A stretch of DNA of 64,000 nt. Origin: Paraburkholderia polaris (GTDB lineage: Bacteria > Pseudomonadota > Gammaproteobacteria > Burkholderiales > Burkholderiaceae). The notes under the pieces were generated by a model. That model saw only the letters and a list, made by a program, of their open reading frames with translations. It made no database searches and was not told the DNA's origin. A program made the position numbers and the translations under genes. Below are positions 36,505 to 45,406 of the stretch, piece by piece; within the stretch, counting starts at the first letter, position 1, and the number at the start of each line of letters is the position of its first letter. The stretch lies in NCBI RefSeq assembly GCF_012927345.1, contig NZ_JABBGJ010000003.1:1-64000 (forward strand), written 5' to 3'.

Positions 36505-36656
36505 TTTGAACTGCACCCCAAAAATTGGACACCGATCCAACCTTTGGGGTGTTTTTCATGGCGAAGTACAGTGAGCGGTTAAAGCTGAAAGTGGTGAAGC
36601 AGTATCTGGGCGGCGCCGGCGGGACGCGGCTGCCCGGCGCTCGCTACTGCACGTGA
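36505..36656 (+). pseudogene. Left end of an IS3-family element with truncated orfA
   Basis: An end-like sequence with the inverted pair CACCCCAAA (36514-36522) and TTTGGGGTG (36543-36551) precedes ATG 36558. The ATG opens 'MAKYSERLKLKVVKQYLGG', the usual IS3-group OrfA opening. The frame deviates after about 22 residues and ends at 36656. No orfB or right end follows, so it is a dead remnant. Confidence 0.6.
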
Positions 36657-36712
36657 CACGTAGGCGATACGCGTACTACTTCAGCGGCGGCTAGCTACCG
36701 CGCAATCCAGGA

Positions 36713-38182
36713 TCAGGCACGCGCCGTAGCGGTGGCAGCGTAGCCTTCCTCCATCTCCGCCGCTTCACGTTCGCCGCGCAGCACGGCATGCGCTTCTGCA
36801 CGCGTTGCGACACACGGGCCCGAACCGAGCAACGGCTTGCGGGCCGTTTCACGCAGCGCAAACACCGACACGATACCGATCAGCGACGCGCCCATCAGGT
36901 AGTACGCGGGCATCATCAGATTGCCGGTGCTGTCGACCAGCCATGCCGTCACGAGCGGCGTTGTCCCGCCAAACAGCGACACCGAAATATTGAAGCCGAT
37001 CGCGAGCGCACCGTAGCGGATCCTGGTCGGGAACAGCGCCGGCAGTGCCGACGGCATCACGCCGGTGAAGCACGACAGCAGCACGCCGAGAATCATCAGG
37101 CCGCCGAACACCGGCAGCACCGTGCCCATGCGGATCAGCAGCAGCGCGGGAATCGACAGCGCGAACAGACCCACGCAACCGAACAGCATCACGGGCTTGC
37201 GGCCAATCGTGTCGGATAGGTGGCCGGCTGCCAGCGTCATCGGCATCATCAGCACCATGACGAGCAGCACGAGGAAGAGACCGTGCGTTTCGTTGAAGTG
37301 CAGCGTGGCCGACAGATAGCTCGGCAGATACGAGAGCGCCATGTAATCGGTGACGTTGAAGATCAGCACGAGGCCGACGCACAGCAGAAGCGGCTTCCAT
37401 TGCTGCATGAGCAGCTCGCGGAACGATTGCTTCGGGAGCGCTTTGTCTTCGGCTTCGCGTTGCTCGGCCTGCTTCTTGAACGCGGGCGTTTCTTCGAGCT
37501 TCATCCGGATGTAGAGGCCGACCAAGCCCAACGGGCCCGCGATCAGGAACGGCACACGCCAGCCCCACGAGAGCAGTGCGTCGTGCGACAGCGTCGCCGT
37601 CAAGACCGCGACCGTACCGGCGCCGAGCACATAGCCGATCAGCGTACCGAACTCGAGGAAGCTGCCCATGAAGCCACGGCGTTTGTCCGTCGAGAATTCA
37701 GCGATGAAGGTGGCGGCCCCGCCGTATTCGCCACCCGTCGAGAAGCCTTGCACCAGCCGCGCGACCAACAGCAACGCCGGCGCGAAAATGCCGATTGTTG
37801 CGTAGCTCGGAATCAGGCCGATCGCGAAGGTGCCGATTGCCATCATGATCATCGTCATGGCCAGCACGCGCTGACGGCCGATGCGGTCGCCCAGCGGCCC
37901 GAACACCATGCCGCCGACCGGCCGTACGAGGAACGCCGCGGCAAACGTGCCGAAGGTGGCGATCAACTGGGCGGACGGGCTCGACGACGGGAAGAACACT
38001 TTGCCGAGCGTGACAGCAATGTAGCTGTACACGCCGAAATCGAACCATTCCATTGCGTTGCCGAGCGCCATGGCGCCGACGGCTCGCTTCAGGAGAGATT
38101 TGTCGACGACGGTGATGTCGTCGAGGGAGAGGCGTTGTTCTTCTTTGTGGTGTCGCCAGAAGCCGTTGCTGGAAGCGGTCAA
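36713..38182 (-). CDS. proP: ProP-type osmolyte:H+ symporter (glycine betaine/proline)
   Basis: A 489-residue MHS-family MFS transporter with 12 helices. It matches E. coli ProP over its length ('LGNAMEWFDFGVYSY', 'GLIPSYATIGIFAPALLL', 'QGFSTGGEYGGAATF', 'CFTGVMPSALPALFPTRIRYGALA'), but lacks the C-terminal coiled coil that tunes osmotic activation in E. coli. It imports osmoprotectants with protons. A TTG at 38182 has GGAG with 8-base spacing; the ATG at 38227 would add a stray hydrophobic leader. Upstream the inverted repeat TCGCGAAT/ATTCGCGA (38342-38358) may be regulatory. Confidence 0.85.
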   Translation of the reverse strand: MTASSNGFWRHHKEEQRLSLDDITVVDKSLLKRAVGAMALGNAMEWFDFGVYSYIAVTLGKVFFPSSSPSAQLIATFGTFAAAFLVRPVGGMVFGPLGDRIGRQRVLAMTMIMMAIGTFAIGLIPSYATIGIFAPALLLVARLVQGFSTGGEYGGAATFIAEFSTDKRRGFMGSFLEFGTLIGYVLGAGTVAVLTATLSHDALLSWGWRVPFLIAGPLGLVGLYIRMKLEETPAFKKQAEQREAEDKALPKQSFRELLMQQWKPLLLCVGLVLIFNVTDYMALSYLPSYLSATLHFNETHGLFLVLLVMVLMMPMTLAAGHLSDTIGRKPVMLFGCVGLFALSIPALLLIRMGTVLPVFGGLMILGVLLSCFTGVMPSALPALFPTRIRYGALAIGFNISVSLFGGTTPLVTAWLVDSTGNLMMPAYYLMGASLIGIVSVFALRETARKPLLGSGPCVATRAEAHAVLRGEREAAEMEEGYAATATARA

Positions 38183-39041
38183 GGTGAAAACTCCAATGAC
38201 TGCGACGAAACTCATGAAAACGCGCATGAACGTTCCGCCACGGGTGCTGGGGAAGTGCAGTTTCGCGAGTAGAGCGATGGCGTCTCTTTCGCCCGGAGGC
38301 GATAGAAGAGGGCGTGAAAAAGAAAATAAAACGCCCGTGCCTCGCGAATTATTCGCGAAAAAACACTCGTCTAGATTGTGCTGACTGTTGCATCTGCGTG
38401 GCCGTGGAAGGGGGGCAGATGCATGAGGACGCTGGGGTGGCTGAAAGCTGGCCCATGCGCCGCTGGAAGGCTTGAAACGAAAAAGGCCGGTGCTGGATCG
38501 CCGCTTATGATGCGGGCTGAAGCGGTGAAACGACCGACGAGCCTTCTTGTATAAAAACTATTCAATTCAGCGCGGCGGCGTGCAGGGAAAACGGCACGGT
38601 GAGCCAGCTTGAAAAGAACGCGACTGAGGGTGAAATGCTGTTGGAACGGTGAACATGATAGCACGATGACAGATGATCGTGCAAACCCGGGATCTGGCCG
38701 CAAGTCGGCGGAGGGCGCTCAATCCCGCGTGTGGTGGGGGATTCAGCGGATTGCGACGGTATGGAAAGGCGGCTTAAAAGTGGCCGAAAATGGTCCGGTT
38801 AGTGAATTTTGGCGAGGCCCAAAAACGGCGCATGGCGCAATGGGAAGCCGACGAAAGTAGCGGCGAAAGGCTCGACGAAAATGTGCTGCATCGAGTGGCG
38901 AACGGGGCGATAAAAAATCTGGCGTATCTAGCAGCGAAACGCGGGCAAACAGGCGAAAAAACAGGCGAAAAAAATCCGCGCTCGCGGCGCGGATTTTTCG
39001 TCTGGCATTGGTCGCCAATGCTGGGGGGCAACCGAAAGTGC
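38183..39041. other. Long intergenic region between proP and yggX
   Basis: About 860 bases with no supported gene. The dyad TCGCGAAT-t-ATTCGCGA lies at 38342-38358 and the yggX terminator at 38970-38998. Small open frames here have no ribosome binding site or recognisable family. Confidence 0.6.
38970..38998 (-). terminator. Terminator downstream of yggX
   Basis: AAAAATCCGCGC (38970-38981), a 5-base loop, then the perfect complement ending in TTTTT (38998). On the minus strand the run of five T at the end follows the stem, so it can terminate yggX; the A-run/T-run symmetry makes it usable in both directions. Confidence 0.75.
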
Positions 39042-39317
39042 TTACTCGGCTGTCGGCGGCACGTAGCCCTGCGCCGTATCCGCGCCTTCGCCGAAGAAGA
39101 ACTTTTCCGTCTGCTTCATCAGGTATTGACGTGCACGCGGGTCGGCCATGTTCAGGCGGTTTTCGTTGATCAGCATGGTTTGCTGCTTCAACCAGGCCTG
39201 CCAGGCTTCCTTCGAAATGCTTTCGTAGATCCGCTTGCCGAGTTCGCCCGGCAGCGGCGGGAAATCGAGGCCTTCGGCTTCCTTGCCGAGCTTCGCGCAT
39301 TGAACCATACGAGTCAT
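39042..39317 (-). CDS. yggX: Fe(2+)-trafficking protein YggX
   Basis: A 91-residue protein with the family opening '[33 protein letters not shown]' (conserved C7) and the helical '[20 protein letters not shown]' core. YggX members protect iron-sulfur clusters from oxidants and help intracellular iron movement. It follows argA on the same strand, with 56 bases between them. The start is the first ATG of the frame and the whole length matches the family. Confidence 0.95.
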   Translation of the reverse strand: MTRMVQCAKLGKEAEGLDFPPLPGELGKRIYESISKEAWQAWLKQQTMLINENRLNMADPRARQYLMKQTEKFFFGEGADTAQGYVPPTAE

Positions 39318-39373
39318 GCTGTGCTTCTCCGTTAATCAGATGTGGGGCGGGCAGTCGCTTTATATGGGGACGC

Positions 39374-40762
39374 TCAGAGCTGTTTCATCAGCACGAGCGA
39401 CTTGCGCTGCCAGTTATAGAGCCGGCGACGGTCTTCCGGCAGGTCGTCGACCGTGACCTTGACGAAGCCGCGTTTCAGGAACCAGTGTTCGGTGCGCGTA
39501 GTGAGCACGAAAATCCGTGTGAGACCGCGTGCGCGGGCGCGTTGCTCGATGCGCTTCAACAGGCGCTCGCCGTCGCCGGTGCCTTGCGCTTCAGGCGCGA
39601 CGGTCAGACACGCCATTTCCCCGATGCGCTCCTGCGGGTACGGATACAGCGCCGCGCAGCCGAACAGCACGCCATCGTGCTCGATCACCGAGAAATGGTC
39701 GATGTCGCGTTCGATCTGGTGGCGGCCGCGCCGCACCAGCGTGCCGTCGGATTCGAGCGGCTCGATCAGCGACAGAATGCCGCCGACGTCGTCCGGCGTG
39801 GCTTCGCGCAGGCTTTCGAGGTTCTCGTACGAGATCATCGTGCCCACGCCGTCGTGCAGGAACAGTTCGAGCAGCAGGCTGCCGTCGAGCGCGTAGGGGA
39901 TGATGTGCGCCCGTGCCACGCCGCCGCGGCAGGCGCGGATCGAATGCTTCAGGTAGAAGCCCGCGTCGCCGGTGACTTCGCCGCTTTCATGCAGCTTGTA
40001 GGCGTCGTCGAGCGACAGTTCGCGAACCAGTTCGGGCCCGTCTTCGCCGGTTTCCATCAGGCCCGGGGTTTCGGTCAGGAACACGATCTTGTCGGCGCGC
40101 AGCGCGATGGCCGCCGCCGAGGCGACATCTTCCATCGACAGATTGAATGCCTCGCCGGTGGGCGAGAAACCGAGCGGCGACAGCAGCACCAGCTTGCGGC
40201 TCGCTAGCGAATGGCGGATCGAATCCGCGTCGATCTTGCGCACCACGCCGGTGTGGGCGAAATCGACGCCGTCCAGAATGCCGACCGGGCGTGCCGTCAC
40301 GAAGTTGCCGGACACCACGCTGATATGCGCGTGCGCCATTGGCGTGTTCGGCAGACCCTGGCTGATCGCCGCCTCGATATCCAGACGCACTTCGCCGGCC
40401 GCTTCTTTCGCGGACTCCAACGCACGCGCGTCGGTAATGCGCATGCCGTGCGAAAACTCGGATTCCACGCCGTGCAGGCTCATCTGCTCTTCGACCTGCG
40501 GTCGGGAGCCGTGCACCAGAACGATCTGGATGCCCATGGCTTGCAGCAGCGCGATATCGGACACGAGCGCATTCAGGAGCCCCTGATGCACCACCTCGCC
40601 GCCGAAACCGACGACGAACGTCTTGTTACGGAACGCATGGATGTAAGGGGCGACTGAGCGCATCCAGTCGACGAATTGCGCGTGCTGGGCGAGATTTTCC
40701 GTTGCTCCGGTGGGGGCCGGAGCGCTCGCAGGCGCGGGGACGAGGTCGGTTTGGGAATTCAT
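39374..40762 (-). CDS. argA: Amino-acid N-acetyltransferase (N-acetylglutamate synthase)
   Basis: A 462-residue bifunctional-fold enzyme. It has an N-terminal amino acid kinase domain (about 40-300; 'VVGFGGEVVHQG', 'VLVHGSRPQVEEQM') and a C-terminal GNAT domain (about 310-455) with acetyl-CoA loop 'QGTGDGERLL'. It makes N-acetylglutamate from glutamate and acetyl-CoA, the first arginine step, in the cytoplasm. A short Ala/Pro-rich N-terminal extension (about 8-22) precedes the domain. It is divergent from hrpA with only 23 bases between the starts and no ribosome binding site. Confidence 0.95.
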   Translation of the reverse strand: MNSQTDLVPAPASAPAPTGATENLAQHAQFVDWMRSVAPYIHAFRNKTFVVGFGGEVVHQGLLNALVSDIALLQAMGIQIVLVHGSRPQVEEQMSLHGVESEFSHGMRITDARALESAKEAAGEVRLDIEAAISQGLPNTPMAHAHISVVSGNFVTARPVGILDGVDFAHTGVVRKIDADSIRHSLASRKLVLLSPLGFSPTGEAFNLSMEDVASAAAIALRADKIVFLTETPGLMETGEDGPELVRELSLDDAYKLHESGEVTGDAGFYLKHSIRACRGGVARAHIIPYALDGSLLLELFLHDGVGTMISYENLESLREATPDDVGGILSLIEPLESDGTLVRRGRHQIERDIDHFSVIEHDGVLFGCAALYPYPQERIGEMACLTVAPEAQGTGDGERLLKRIEQRARARGLTRIFVLTTRTEHWFLKRGFVKVTVDDLPEDRRRLYNWQRKSLVLMKQL

Positions 40763-40785
40763 GCCGGGGATTATAATGCGCCCCC
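40763..40785. promoter_or_regulatory. Very short divergent promoter region of argA and hrpA
   Basis: The 23-base gap contains the palindromic ATTATAAT (40770-40777), which reads TATAAT on both strands (40772-40777 for hrpA, 40770-40775 on the minus strand for argA). Both start codons lack a Shine-Dalgarno sequence and lie about 10 bases beyond the -10 elements, so both mRNAs may be leaderless. No good -35 elements are apparent. Confidence 0.55.
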
Positions 40786-43700
40786 ATGTCGAATGTACCC
40801 AAAAGTCCCGCTACGGCGAACGAGAATGTGACGCCGGCCGCCGATCAGGTGAATGCCGGCGACGCGAAGCGCCGCGATGCGCAGGACGCTACCCGCAACA
40901 CGCCACCAGGCGCACGTGAGTCCCTGCGCGCCGCGGATGACGCGCGCGTGTCCGCACAGAAAAAAAACCAGCCACAGGGCGCGCGCCGCGACGATGGGCG
41001 CGCGCAGAACGCGCCTCGCGGCCAACGCCAGCAGCAGGGCGCTGAACGGCGCGCACAGTCCGAAAGCACGCGAGATCCCAATCAGCCGAAGCGTGGCGAC
41101 GGACGTGCCAATCAGCAAGGCGGTGCGCCCGCGCAGAAATCGCCGCAAGCAGGCGATGCGCAAAACGGCCAGCCCCGTCGCGAGCCGCGGCCGCCACGCG
41201 CCCAGCGTGTCGTCGAACCGAACCCGATTCCGCCGATTACATTCCCCGAAGCGCTGCCGGTATCCGGCCGCCGCGACGAGATCGCTAAGGCGATCGCGCA
41301 GAATCAGGTCGTGATCGTCTGCGGCGAGACCGGCTCCGGCAAGACGACGCAGTTGCCGAAAATCTGCCTCGAACTCGGGCGCGGTCTCGGCGCGGGCGGC
41401 ACCGGTCTGATCGGCCACACGCAGCCGCGCCGGATCGCGGCATCGGCGACGGGCCGCCGCATCGCCGAAGAACTCGGCACGCCGTTCGGCGAAGTGGTCG
41501 GCTACAAGGTGCGTTTTACCGACAATCTGTCGCCGGGAGCGTCGGTCAAACTCATGACCGACGGCATTCTGCTCGCCGAAACGCAGACCGATCCGCTGCT
41601 CAAAGCCTACGACACGCTGATCATCGACGAAGCGCACGAGCGCAGCCTGAACATCGATTTTCTGCTCGGCTATTTGAAGGAAATCCTCGTCAAACGTCCC
41701 GATCTGAAGCTGATCGTGACCTCGGCGACGATCGACGCGGACCGCTTCGCACGCCATTTCGGCAGCGAAGAAAAGCCCGCGCCGGTGATCGAAGTGAGCG
41801 GGCGCCTGTATCCGGTCGAGGTGCGCTATCGGCCGGTCGCGGAGGACAGTCCGGCGGTGAAGGCGGCGGAAGGCTCTTCTCCTTCTTCCCGTGAGCGCGA
41901 GCGGCCGAAAACCCAGCGCGAGACTGATCGCGATCTGATGGAAGCGATCGTCGATGCGGTTGACGAGTTGTGCCGTGAAGGTCCCGGCGACGTGCTGGTA
42001 TTCCTCCCCGGCGAGCGCGAAATTCGCGATGCAGCCGAGGCGCTGCGCAAGCATCATCCGCCGCATACGGAAATTCTGCCGCTCTTTGCACGTTTGTCCG
42101 CGGCCGAACAGGAACGCGTGTTCCGAACCTCGAACGCGCGTCGCATCGTTTTGGCAACCAACGTTGCCGAAACCTCGTTGACGGTGCCGGGCATTCGCTA
42201 TGTGGTCGATACCGGGCTTGCGCGCGTGAAGCGCTACTCGTATCGCAACAAGGTCGAACAGCTTCAGGTCGAGTCGATCTCGCAGGCCGCCGCGAATCAG
42301 CGGGCGGGGCGCTGCGGGCGCGTCGCAGATGGCATCTGTATTCGTCTGTACGAGGAAAGCGACTACCAGGGCCGCGTGCGTTTCACCGATCCGGAGATTT
42401 TGCGTTCGTCGCTGGCGTCGGTGATTCTGCGGATGAAGTCGCTGCATCTGACGGCCATCGAAACCTTCCCGTTCATCGAACCGCCGCCGGGTCGCGCGAT
42501 CGCCGACGGTTATCAACTGCTCAATGAACTCGGCGCTGTCGACGACGACAACCAGCTCACACCGCTCGGCCGCGAACTCGCGCGCTTGCCGCTCGATCCG
42601 CGCGTCGGCCGGATGATTCTCGCCGCGCGCGATCAGCAGGCATTGAAGGAAGTGCTGATCATCGCCAGCGCATTGTCGGTGCAGGACCCGCGCGACCGGC
42701 CGATCGAAGCGCAGGAGCAGGCTGACCAGGCGCATCGCCGGTTCGCCGATGAGCGTTCCGAGTTCCTGCAATGGCTGAAGATCTGGAACTGGTTCGAAGA
42801 AGCGATCGCGCACAAGAAGTCGAATCGGCAATTGCAGGACGAGTGCCGCAAGAACTTCCTGTCGCAACTGCGGCTGCGTGAATGGCGTGATGTGCATTCG
42901 CAACTGCTGACGGTGGTGCGCGAGCACGGCTGGCGTCTGAACGAGGCCGAAGCGACCTTCGAGCAGATTCACCTCGCGTTGTTGACCGGCCTGCTCGGCA
43001 ACATCGGTCTGAAAGCCGACGACGAACCGTATTTCCTCGGCGCGCGCAGCATCAAGTTCTACCTCTGGCCGGGCTCGGCGCTGGTGAAGAAGGCCGGCAA
43101 GTGGGTGATGGCCGCGGAACTGGTCGAGACGAGCCGTCTGTACGCACGCTGCATCGCGAAGATCGAGCCGGAATGGATCGAAAAGATCGGCGAGCATTTG
43201 CTGAAGAAATCGTTGTCCGAGCCGCATTGGGAAAAACGCGCGGCGCAGGTGTCGGCGTTCGAGCGCGCCATGCTGTACGGTCTGCCGATCTACCACCGGC
43301 GGCGCGTGAGCTTCGGCAAGCAGGACCCGGCGCGTGCGCGCGAGCTGTTCATTCGCGGCGCGCTGGTCGAAGGCGAGTTCGATACGAAGCTCGCGTTCTT
43401 CGCGCACAACCGCAAGCTGCTCGCCGATATCGAGCAACTCGAACACAAGTCGCGCCGCCAGGACGTGCTGGTCGACGACGAACTGATTTTTGGCTTCTAC
43501 GATCAGGCGTTGCCACAAGGCATTTACACGGGCGCATCGTTCGAACGCTGGTATCGCGACGAGGTGAAAAAGAGCGGTCAGCCGGAAGACAAATTGCGTC
43601 TGCTGTATCTGTCGCGCGACGATCTGATGCGGCACGAAGCTGCCGGCGTCACGACCGACCTGTTCCCGAAGCGCATGACGATGGCGGGCGTCGAGATGGC

Positions 43701-45177
43701 GCTCACCTATCACTTCGAACCGGGTTCCCCGCGCGACGGCGTAACGCTCGCGGTGCCGCTGTATGCGCTGAATCAGGTCGACGCGCGGCGTTGCGAGTGG
43801 CTCGTCCCGGGCATGCTGAAAGAGAAGGCGCAACTGTTGCTGAAATCGTTGCCGCAGAAGCTGCGTCGTCATTGCGTGCCGCTGCCTGAGTATGCGGCGG
43901 GTTTCGTCGAACGGCATAGCGGTCCACGCTTCGGCGCGGGCGGGTTCCTCGAGTCGCTGATCGCGGACATTCGCGAGCAGACCCAGGTCGCGATGAAGCA
44001 ATCGGACTTCAAGCTCGAGACGCTGACGCCGCATCTGTTCATGAACTTCAAGGTCGTCGACGAGCACGGGCGGCAGCTCGCGATGGGCCGGAATATGTCG
44101 CAACTGCGCGCCGAGCTCGGCGGCCAGGCGCAGCAGCATTTTCAGAAGATTGCGTCGGGCGCGGCTGGGGCGGCGTTGGCGGATGCGGGCGGCGGTGGCG
44201 GCGTGGCCGCTGGCGCGCAAGCGAGTGGAGCAGCCGGCGCGATAGGCGGAGCGGCGTCGCGAGGCAAGGGTGCCGCTGCGGCCGGTCCGCAAACTGCGCC
44301 GCGAGACGGCGCGCAAGGCACCGCGCTGTACGAAAAGCTGACGACGTGGAATTTCGGCAAGCTCCCCGAGTTGCTCGAAATTCGCCGTGGCGGCCAGACT
44401 TTGTTCGGCTATCCGGCGCTAGTGGATCGCGGCACGCACTGTGACGTCGAAGTATTCGATTCACCGGACGAGGCCGCGCGCATCCATCGCGCAGGGTTGC
44501 GGCGATTGTTCGCGTTGCAACTGAAAGAGCCGATCAAGTACCTGGAGAAGAATCTCCCGGGTTTGCGCGAAATGGCGATGCAGTTCATGCCGCGCGGCAC
44601 CCAGGAGGAGCTGCGGGATCAACTGATCGACACCGCGCTCGACCGTGCCTGTCTGCAAGATCCGCTGCCGGCCGATGACGTCAGTTTTCATACGCGCCGC
44701 GACGAAGGCCGCAGCCGTCTGACTTTGCTGGCTCAGGAAATCTCGCGGCTGGTGGGGCAGATTCTGAGCGAATACGCGACCGTGACGAAGAAGTTGGTGC
44801 AGGCAAAGTCTTTCACGGCGGCGTATGCGGATATGCAGAACCAGCTCGATGGACTGATCGGAAAGCGCTTTGTGGTCGACACGCCGTACCCGCAGTTGGC
44901 GCACTTTCCGCGTTATCTGAAAGGGATTGCGATGCGCATCGACAAGCTGAAGGCGGACTCCGCGCGCGATGCACGGCAGTTCGCTGAATTCCAGCCGCTC
45001 TTGCAGAACTACCAGCGCGCGGTCGCGCAGCGCGGCGGCGTGCTGGACCCGCGCTTGTCGGAATTCCGCTGGCTGCTGGAGGAGTTGCGGATTTCGCTGT
45101 TCGCTCAGGAGTTGCGTACGCCGATGCCTGTTTCCGTGAAGCGTCTCTACAAAGTGTGGGAATCGATGCAGCGCTGA
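40786..45177 (+). CDS. hrpA: ATP-dependent RNA helicase HrpA
   Basis: A 1463-residue DEAH-box helicase. The N-terminal region (about 1-140) is charged and low in complexity. Motifs: Walker A GETGSGKTT (about 180), DEAH (about 281), SAT (about 311) and QRAGRCGR (about 504). The helicase-associated domains are followed by the long HrpA C-terminal region. Residues about 1124-1172 form a Gly/Ala-rich insert. HrpA unwinds RNA and resolves stalled ribosomes and mRNA in E. coli. A huge antisense frame lies opposite and is a high-GC shadow. It diverges from argA and has no ribosome binding site. Confidence 0.95.
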   Translation: MSNVPKSPATANENVTPAADQVNAGDAKRRDAQDATRNTPPGARESLRAADDARVSAQKKNQPQGARRDDGRAQNAPRGQRQQQGAERRAQSESTRDPNQPKRGDGRANQQGGAPAQKSPQAGDAQNGQPRREPRPPRAQRVVEPNPIPPITFPEALPVSGRRDEIAKAIAQNQVVIVCGETGSGKTTQLPKICLELGRGLGAGGTGLIGHTQPRRIAASATGRRIAEELGTPFGEVVGYKVRFTDNLSPGASVKLMTDGILLAETQTDPLLKAYDTLIIDEAHERSLNIDFLLGYLKEILVKRPDLKLIVTSATIDADRFARHFGSEEKPAPVIEVSGRLYPVEVRYRPVAEDSPAVKAAEGSSPSSRERERPKTQRETDRDLMEAIVDAVDELCREGPGDVLVFLPGEREIRDAAEALRKHHPPHTEILPLFARLSAAEQERVFRTSNARRIVLATNVAETSLTVPGIRYVVDTGLARVKRYSYRNKVEQLQVESISQAAANQRAGRCGRVADGICIRLYEESDYQGRVRFTDPEILRSSLASVILRMKSLHLTAIETFPFIEPPPGRAIADGYQLLNELGAVDDDNQLTPLGRELARLPLDPRVGRMILAARDQQALKEVLIIASALSVQDPRDRPIEAQEQADQAHRRFADERSEFLQWLKIWNWFEEAIAHKKSNRQLQDECRKNFLSQLRLREWRDVHSQLLTVVREHGWRLNEAEATFEQIHLALLTGLLGNIGLKADDEPYFLGARSIKFYLWPGSALVKKAGKWVMAAELVETSRLYARCIAKIEPEWIEKIGEHLLKKSLSEPHWEKRAAQVSAFERAMLYGLPIYHRRRVSFGKQDPARARELFIRGALVEGEFDTKLAFFAHNRKLLADIEQLEHKSRRQDVLVDDELIFGFYDQALPQGIYTGASFERWYRDEVKKSGQPEDKLRLLYLSRDDLMRHEAAGVTTDLFPKRMTMAGVEMALTYHFEPGSPRDGVTLAVPLYALNQVDARRCEWLVPGMLKEKAQLLLKSLPQKLRRHCVPLPEYAAGFVERHSGPRFGAGGFLESLIADIREQTQVAMKQSDFKLETLTPHLFMNFKVVDEHGRQLAMGRNMSQLRAELGGQAQQHFQKIASGAAGAALADAGGGGGVAAGAQASGAAGAIGGAASRGKGAAAAGPQTAPRDGAQGTALYEKLTTWNFGKLPELLEIRRGGQTLFGYPALVDRGTHCDVEVFDSPDEAARIHRAGLRRLFALQLKEPIKYLEKNLPGLREMAMQFMPRGTQEELRDQLIDTALDRACLQDPLPADDVSFHTRRDEGRSRLTLLAQEISRLVGQILSEYATVTKKLVQAKSFTAAYADMQNQLDGLIGKRFVVDTPYPQLAHFPRYLKGIAMRIDKLKADSARDARQFAEFQPLLQNYQRAVAQRGGVLDPRLSEFRWLLEELRISLFAQELRTPMPVSVKRLYKVWESMQR

Positions 45178-45310
45178 GTGCCGCGTGGGGTGGGACGCTG
45201 CGCGTGACGGTTCCATCTGGGCGCGGCGGCGGGCTGCGAGGTGCAACGCTTTGCCGCGCGCAAAAAAAGCGCGTGACATCACTCCTTGTGAGAATGACAC
45301 CACGCGTAAA

Positions 45311-45338
45311 GGGCGCGGGCCCTTCCGGACCCGCGCCC
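45311..45338. terminator. GC-rich hairpin between hrpA and the adhesin gene
   Basis: GGGCGCGGG (45311-45319) pairs with CCCGCGCCC (45330-45338) across a 10-base loop, in the gap between convergent genes. Only a weak T-run follows on the plus strand, so factor-independent termination is uncertain. Confidence 0.4.
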
Positions 45339-45406
45339 GCTCGCTGCTTTTACAACAACGCTAAAGCCATTACGGTGGCTGGCTCAGGTCGAGCCAGTCC
45401 CGCGTC

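Noticed and set aside
38342-38358. Terminator at the TCGCGAAT dyad
   Set aside because: The A-run follows the hairpin on the plus strand, and on the minus strand the T-run precedes it, so it cannot act as a Rho-independent terminator; it may be an operator.
38790-39335. 181-codon plus-strand frame running over the terminator into yggX
   Set aside because: Half of it is antisense to yggX, and it crosses the terminator hairpin; no ribosome binding site or family.
40771-44316. A 1181-codon open frame on the minus strand opposite hrpA
   Set aside because: It lies fully antisense to a clearly conserved helicase, is rich in R/Q/H as expected of antisense translation of GC-rich coding DNA, and has no recognisable domain.
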